NCBI RefSeq assembly: GCF_022201045.2 | Contig: NC_068558.1 | Location: 47,719,501-47,783,500, forward strand | Reading direction: 5' to 3' | Source of the DNA: Citrus sinensis | Taxonomy: Eukaryota > Streptophyta > Magnoliopsida > Sapindales > Rutaceae | Length of the DNA stretch: 64,000 nucleotides | Shown here: positions 60,011 to 64,000 of the stretch, in pieces | Layout: each line of letters begins with the position of its first letter | Position numbering within the stretch: the first letter of the stretch is position 1 | Position numbers and translations under genes: made by a program | The notes under the pieces: model-generated | Database searches by the model: none | Seen by the model: the letters and a program-made list of their open reading frames with translations, nothing else | Told to the model about the DNA's origin: nothing

Positions 60011-60905
60011 AATTAATTAAGTTAAGTCACTTTAAGTTATTAAGTTAAAAAACAAATGTCACCTAAGTCTCCATCTTTCCGCATATTGAAGAATTACTAA
60101 TATAGATACAACCGCATTCTCAAGTCTGCTGCTCAATCTTCAGCCAAGAAAATTGGATATGAGACTAGTTTGTTAAATTTTTAATCAACGGATTCTATCA
60201 GAATCAATTCCTTTTTATCAATCAAATAAAAATGTTTTTCAGGCATCCGTTACATATTTTTATGTAAATAATTACAAGATAACCTACCAGTTTATCTGAA
60301 TTATGACCCCTTACTTAGAGAATATAGCGTCGAATTGTTATATTCAGTACGTGAACTGCAACATTATTATCTATCATAGTGGTTCATCTTTGATACTGCT
60401 ACTTTATTTGAGATATAATAAACAAAACAAAACAAAAAATCATAAAGAACAGGGTCTTGTCATTTCATGTCAATGAAATGATTTATTTATTTTAATGCAG
60501 GGCAAAAAAAGATTAAAATATATCAATCTTTGTCAGAATAATGACATTATATTATTCGCATATGAAGACTCTTTCTGTAATGGGAAATTTATCATACAAT
60601 AGACGAATTACATTATTTAATATTTATCATCAGGACTCTTGGTGAGAAAAACTGGCATCCTAATAAACGACACCTTATTACATCACATCCCCATTCTTGC
60701 ATATTTCTCACACTGGTCACAGAGCATGGCACAGTCTTCATTGCATCACACAGAAGGTGGAATATAACAATGAGGAATCAGTTCCATGCTCTCTTTCTAT
60801 CATCACTCAATCACTCCCATAGAATCATTTATTTTGGCCTAAAATAACTGAAACGCAAAAGCAGAACTTTTAAATTTTCTTGCTCGCAACTTGCAATGGT
60901 TCTCT
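60011..60905. other. DNA between the retrotransposon and the proline-rich gene
   Basis: AT-rich, with no recognisable EMB1703 exon and no other gene. The last 100 bases are probably the 3' untranslated region of the minus-strand proline-rich gene. Confidence 0.5.
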
Positions 60906-62359
60906 CTAGCTGTGATGGCCATTGCCTTTGTCTTTGACGTGGAATCCATTACCAGAAGGCTTTCTTGAAAGAGAAAGATGCACACCAGGATCATGATGAG
61001 AGCATGAAGAATGGAATACAATCGAGTTGTTAACACCTTGCACGTTACTATTCATGAATGCACCCATTGGAGGAGGAAGCATTGCCGCCTTTGCTTTGTA
61101 ATTCTTGTCCTTCTTGGACTTCTCTTCATCACTGCTGCTGCTAAAGCTGTGCCATCCGGTGCCATCGCTCTGAGTTTTAAGGCTTCCCTTGTTGTGGAGA
61201 GTATGAGGGGTGCCATCAAAAGTATGTTTCAGGGGAGACCTGATCACTTCCATGAAAGCACCTTTGTTCTCCCCTGCAATTGTTATAACCCTCATGCCAA
61301 CCTCATCGGAATCTGAAGAGAACTGCTTGCGGTGAACTTTCCCATTTTTCGCAACTTCCTTGTGCACCTCGTGATTCCCACGATGTGCATAGCTGCTAGG
61401 CTTGTGAGTCTCATCGAAATGGTTTCCAGTACCATTAAACCAAGACTTGGGCTTTTCACTCCTAGTTTGAACAAGCACGGTCTTTTGCTCTGTCTCAGCA
61501 GGGATTGTAGGCTGAGTCTCGGCTTTGGATGTAAACTGAGGAGGTGGTAGGGTCAAAGGAGATGGTGGTGGGGCGGTAGCTTTTTTATAAGGCGACTGAG
61601 GTGGGGTCCCGTCAGACAGTAGAGTTCGAGGACCAACTGGTGCTGGACTAGGCACACGAGGAGGAGAAGTAGTAGTACTTATGGCAGCTGTCACCGCAGG
61701 CTTTGGTTTGGCTGGAGAAGTTGGAACAGAAAATGTACTTGGCGCCGTTTGGGCGGAGATGTTGGAACACGAAAGGTAGTTGGCGCCGGTTTGGGTGGAG
61801 ATGTTGTTATAACAGGAAAGACAGTTGGCGCCGGTTTGGGTGGAGATCTTGTTATACCAGGAAAGGTGGTTGGCGCCGGTTTGGGTGGAGATGTTGTTAT
61901 AACAGGAAAGGTTGTTGGCGCCGGTTTGGCTGGAGATGTTGGAACAGAGAATGTAGTTGCCAATGGTTTGGGTGGAGAAGTAGTGACCGCTGGTTTTGGC
62001 GGAGATGTTGGCATTGAAGAGGTGCTAGGTAGCTTTGTGGGAGAAGGAGATGATACTTGAGGTTTAGGAGGTGATGTAGTGGCTGGAGGAGATGGGGGAC
62101 TCGGTGATTCTCTGGGGACCGGAGAAGACGGAACGGAAGTTCTTCTGATTGGAGATGTTGGAACTGAGGAGACCCCAACAGCTGCTGGTGCTGGGATAGA
62201 TTCTAGAGGAGGCTGCCCCATTGGCCTAAAAGGGGCACGAATCATTGGCGGCCGTGGCTGGGGAGCGGGGGGCTCAGGGGTTGGTGTAACCGGTGGGGCT
62301 GGGCGACCTATGGATGGTAAACGGAACCATTGACGGGGTGCTGGTGGTTGGGTTGCCAT
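60906..62359 (-). pseudogene. Proline-rich protein gene with a one-base frameshift in its repeat region
   Basis: Two minus-strand frames join into one gene of about 484 codons if one base is allowed at about 61746. The N-terminus is MATQPPAPRQWFRLPSIGRP, followed by long Pro/Ser/Thr-rich stretches (SPPKPAPTTF-type units). The C-terminal 110 residues are not proline-rich and look conserved: GMRVITIAGENKGAFMEVIR, FSSSSDEEKSKKDK, and HHDPGVHLSLSR near the end. There is no signal peptide, so it may be intracellular despite its extensin-like composition. I do not recognise a named family. The apparent defect is a GGCGCCG-TTTGGG repeat unit lacking one G found in its neighbours. It could be a real allele or a sequencing slip, so the gene may be intact. 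The start chosen is ATG at 62359. Confidence 0.7.
61740..61965 (-). repeat. 45-bp minisatellite inside the proline-rich gene
   Basis: About five units, each starting GGCGCCGGTTTGGGTGGAGAT on the + strand apart from small changes, with spacings of 42-45 bp. The central 45-bp units encode the 15-residue repeat TTSPPKPAPTTFPVI. The outermost unit lacks one G and causes the frameshift. Confidence 0.85.
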
Positions 62360-64000
62360 GACCAAAGAGAGAGTTTGTGCTAATACTTGTTATAGGTAAC
62401 TACAACTTTAAATCGAACAAATGCATACAAATGCGGCCCATGCTAGTTGTTATTTATAATATGGTTTATGAGCAATGAAGCTTCAACTTGGTTGAAATTG
62501 AAACTACTGATAGAGAGCCATGAAAATCACACGCTATTACGATGAAAAGAAAAGCATCGGATTCAGCTAGCACCAACAGCTGACAAAAGTTCACAAAGCA
62601 AGATTGGTATCAAACTGTCCTCAATTAAAATAGTTTGCTGCTTTTTTCTTTTCCTTTTTTTGTCAGCCATGATGTGGTCTGCGGTCTCAGTAAGACCTAC
62701 CTCAATTGAATTTCAACTAGTTGCCCTTAAAAATTGTGAGGCTACTAGATCCTCGTCATTTCGATTCTTTAATCAAGAAGCAAGTTAGCAAGAATATTTA
62801 ATCTTTTTTTTTTCAGTTTCTATTCACACGTTTAACAATTGGTTAATCAAAAGTACATGGTAGTGCTATCAAGGTGTCATATTCTGCTAAATAGTGGCTG
62901 CTCTTGATCTTGTCCCAAAGGAAAAAAGAAAAAAGAAAACGAGTACAATTAACAGCCATGGATCCGCTGCATATTACTGGACGACTGCCTGGCATAATCA
63001 TGCTGTCATTTCTCTTCTTTCATGCACCACAATTCATGATCATGCTTGAACTTCACATAACTGACTGTTATAAGATTCCTGCAATCGAAGAAAGATGTTG
63101 TTAGTGTCGTCCTGTTGACTTTGCTTGTTGAGATTGTGATGCTGTCTGGTGTCCACTTTCCCTTTTTCTGCCATTTTCTCTTTAGAATGACTTGAATGTA
63201 CGGAAGAGTGATTTTCAGCTTTAATTAATCAGTAGTTAAGGTTTTAATTTCCAGCTATAACATTCAACTGTTGTGCTAGTGAAAAGGAAATCTAGCGAAT
63301 GAGAGAGGCAGCAGCAATGTTGATTGCGACGAAAGATTCTAAAGCATACCTATTGCTAGGTAAGAGAAGAAAAGAATATAAAATGTGGGGCCTTGAGAGA
63401 TTCTGTATTTCTTACTCTTGTGTCGGTACTAGAAACCGAACGCTAAATTTGAAGCTGCCAACGACCCAGTGGCAAAAAGCCAATGCGATGTTGCTTACTG
63501 CTTAGCCGAGAAATTCTAGAATATAGGGTAAGTCTAGAATCTGTGTTCACGAAGTAGCCTCCCCAAAATTTCTCTGATATCTTGTGGCTCAGCACTTTGC
63601 TGCTTCATTGTACACAACATTTTTGCAAGAAGGGAAGGGCAGACAAAAATACAATACAATTTTGTGATTGTGCATGTATCAATCCAGCTAAAACTGTCGT
63701 TGATCAACTATTTTTTTAATATTTTGTTTTGTTACACAGCAAAACATGTCCGTACTGGTCTTATGGTGTATGAGAACATTAAGAATGAAGTATCCAGATA
63801 TCAAATAACATAGCCTAAAATGTGGTGGAGATAAATCAAACACAAGTGTTGGCTTAAAGAGTAATATAATCTTGATTTTGATGATAACAAAAAATATGGT
63901 AAGTGGTAATTTAGGAAAAATATTTTTGAATCTCATTAGTTCTCAAAGGTTAATAATCATTAATGTGAGATCAGTTTTAAACGATACAAGGATATGCTAT
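62360..64000. other. Right-edge DNA, no gene recognised
   Basis: Starts with the promoter side of the proline-rich gene. The short frames at 62904-63104, 63299-63505 and 63688-63936 show no domain. No EMB1703 C-terminal exon was found. The words at about 63866-63895 (AATCTTGATTTTGATGATAACA) are common near ends of plant retroelements, but no boundary can be set. Confidence 0.45.

Noticed and set aside
61703-62333. Gly-rich plus-strand frames of 84-104 codons
   Set aside because: Antisense shadows of the proline-rich minus-strand gene (CCN codons read as GGN).

Overview
The window is nuclear DNA of a flowering plant, almost certainly a eudicot. It has spliced genes with GT-AG introns, AT-rich intergenic DNA full of MITEs, a Ty1/copia LTR retrotransposon, a plant tRNA-Gln gene, and plant-only protein families (MYC-type bHLH, CYP703, KELP, SINAT). 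The protein sequences look rosid-like and Citrus is possible, but that is an impression, not a demonstration.

Layout. 1-8.3 kb is intergenic; it has a hAT-type MITE at 733-1333 and a dense cluster of ACGT-core motifs at about 5.54-6.11 kb. 8308-10149 is a bHLH13/JAM-type transcription factor (+). 14084-16201 is a KELP (PC4-like) coactivator gene (-). Its third coding exon carries a good splice donor that joins in frame to a copia-type Gag domain with a CCHC zinc knuckle. 16410-16481 is tRNA-Gln(CTG) (-), with a decayed duplicate of its 3' side beside it. 16940-18758 is CYP703A (+) and 20756-21849 is CNX3/MoaC (+). About 22-33 kb is repeat-rich: minisatellites, a 181-bp tandem duplication, MITEs with long inverted repeats, a MULE-like element with a 9-bp target duplication and an internal ORF, and two related hAT MITEs side by side. 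33504-34946 is an APF2-type aspartic protease (+). About 35-41 kb is intergenic and holds two related MULE-type MITEs, each with a perfect 9-bp target duplication. 41186-43429 is a UVSSA homologue (+), 47911-50616 a SINAT-type RING E3 ligase (+), and 51629-53954 the large first exon of an EMB1703-like plastid protein (+). 54684-60005 is a young but coding-defective copia element (-). 60906-62359 is a proline-rich protein gene (-) with a one-base frameshift in a minisatellite.

Two gene strings match Arabidopsis gene order as I remember it. bHLH13 - tRNA - CYP703A2 - CNX3 - APF2 corresponds to At1g01260-At1g01300. UVSSA - SINAT3 - EMB1703 corresponds to At3g61800-At3g61780. The window therefore joins two conserved blocks that lie on different Arabidopsis chromosomes. 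The genes are not one pathway: they cover jasmonate-related transcription, pollen-wall fatty-acid hydroxylation, molybdenum-cofactor synthesis, proteolysis, transcription-coupled repair and ubiquitination.

The strongest candidate for something unusual is the KELP locus. Use of one intron decides between an ordinary 163-aa KELP and a 450-aa KELP-Gag fusion, apparently a captured retrotransposon capsid domain on a transcriptional coactivator.
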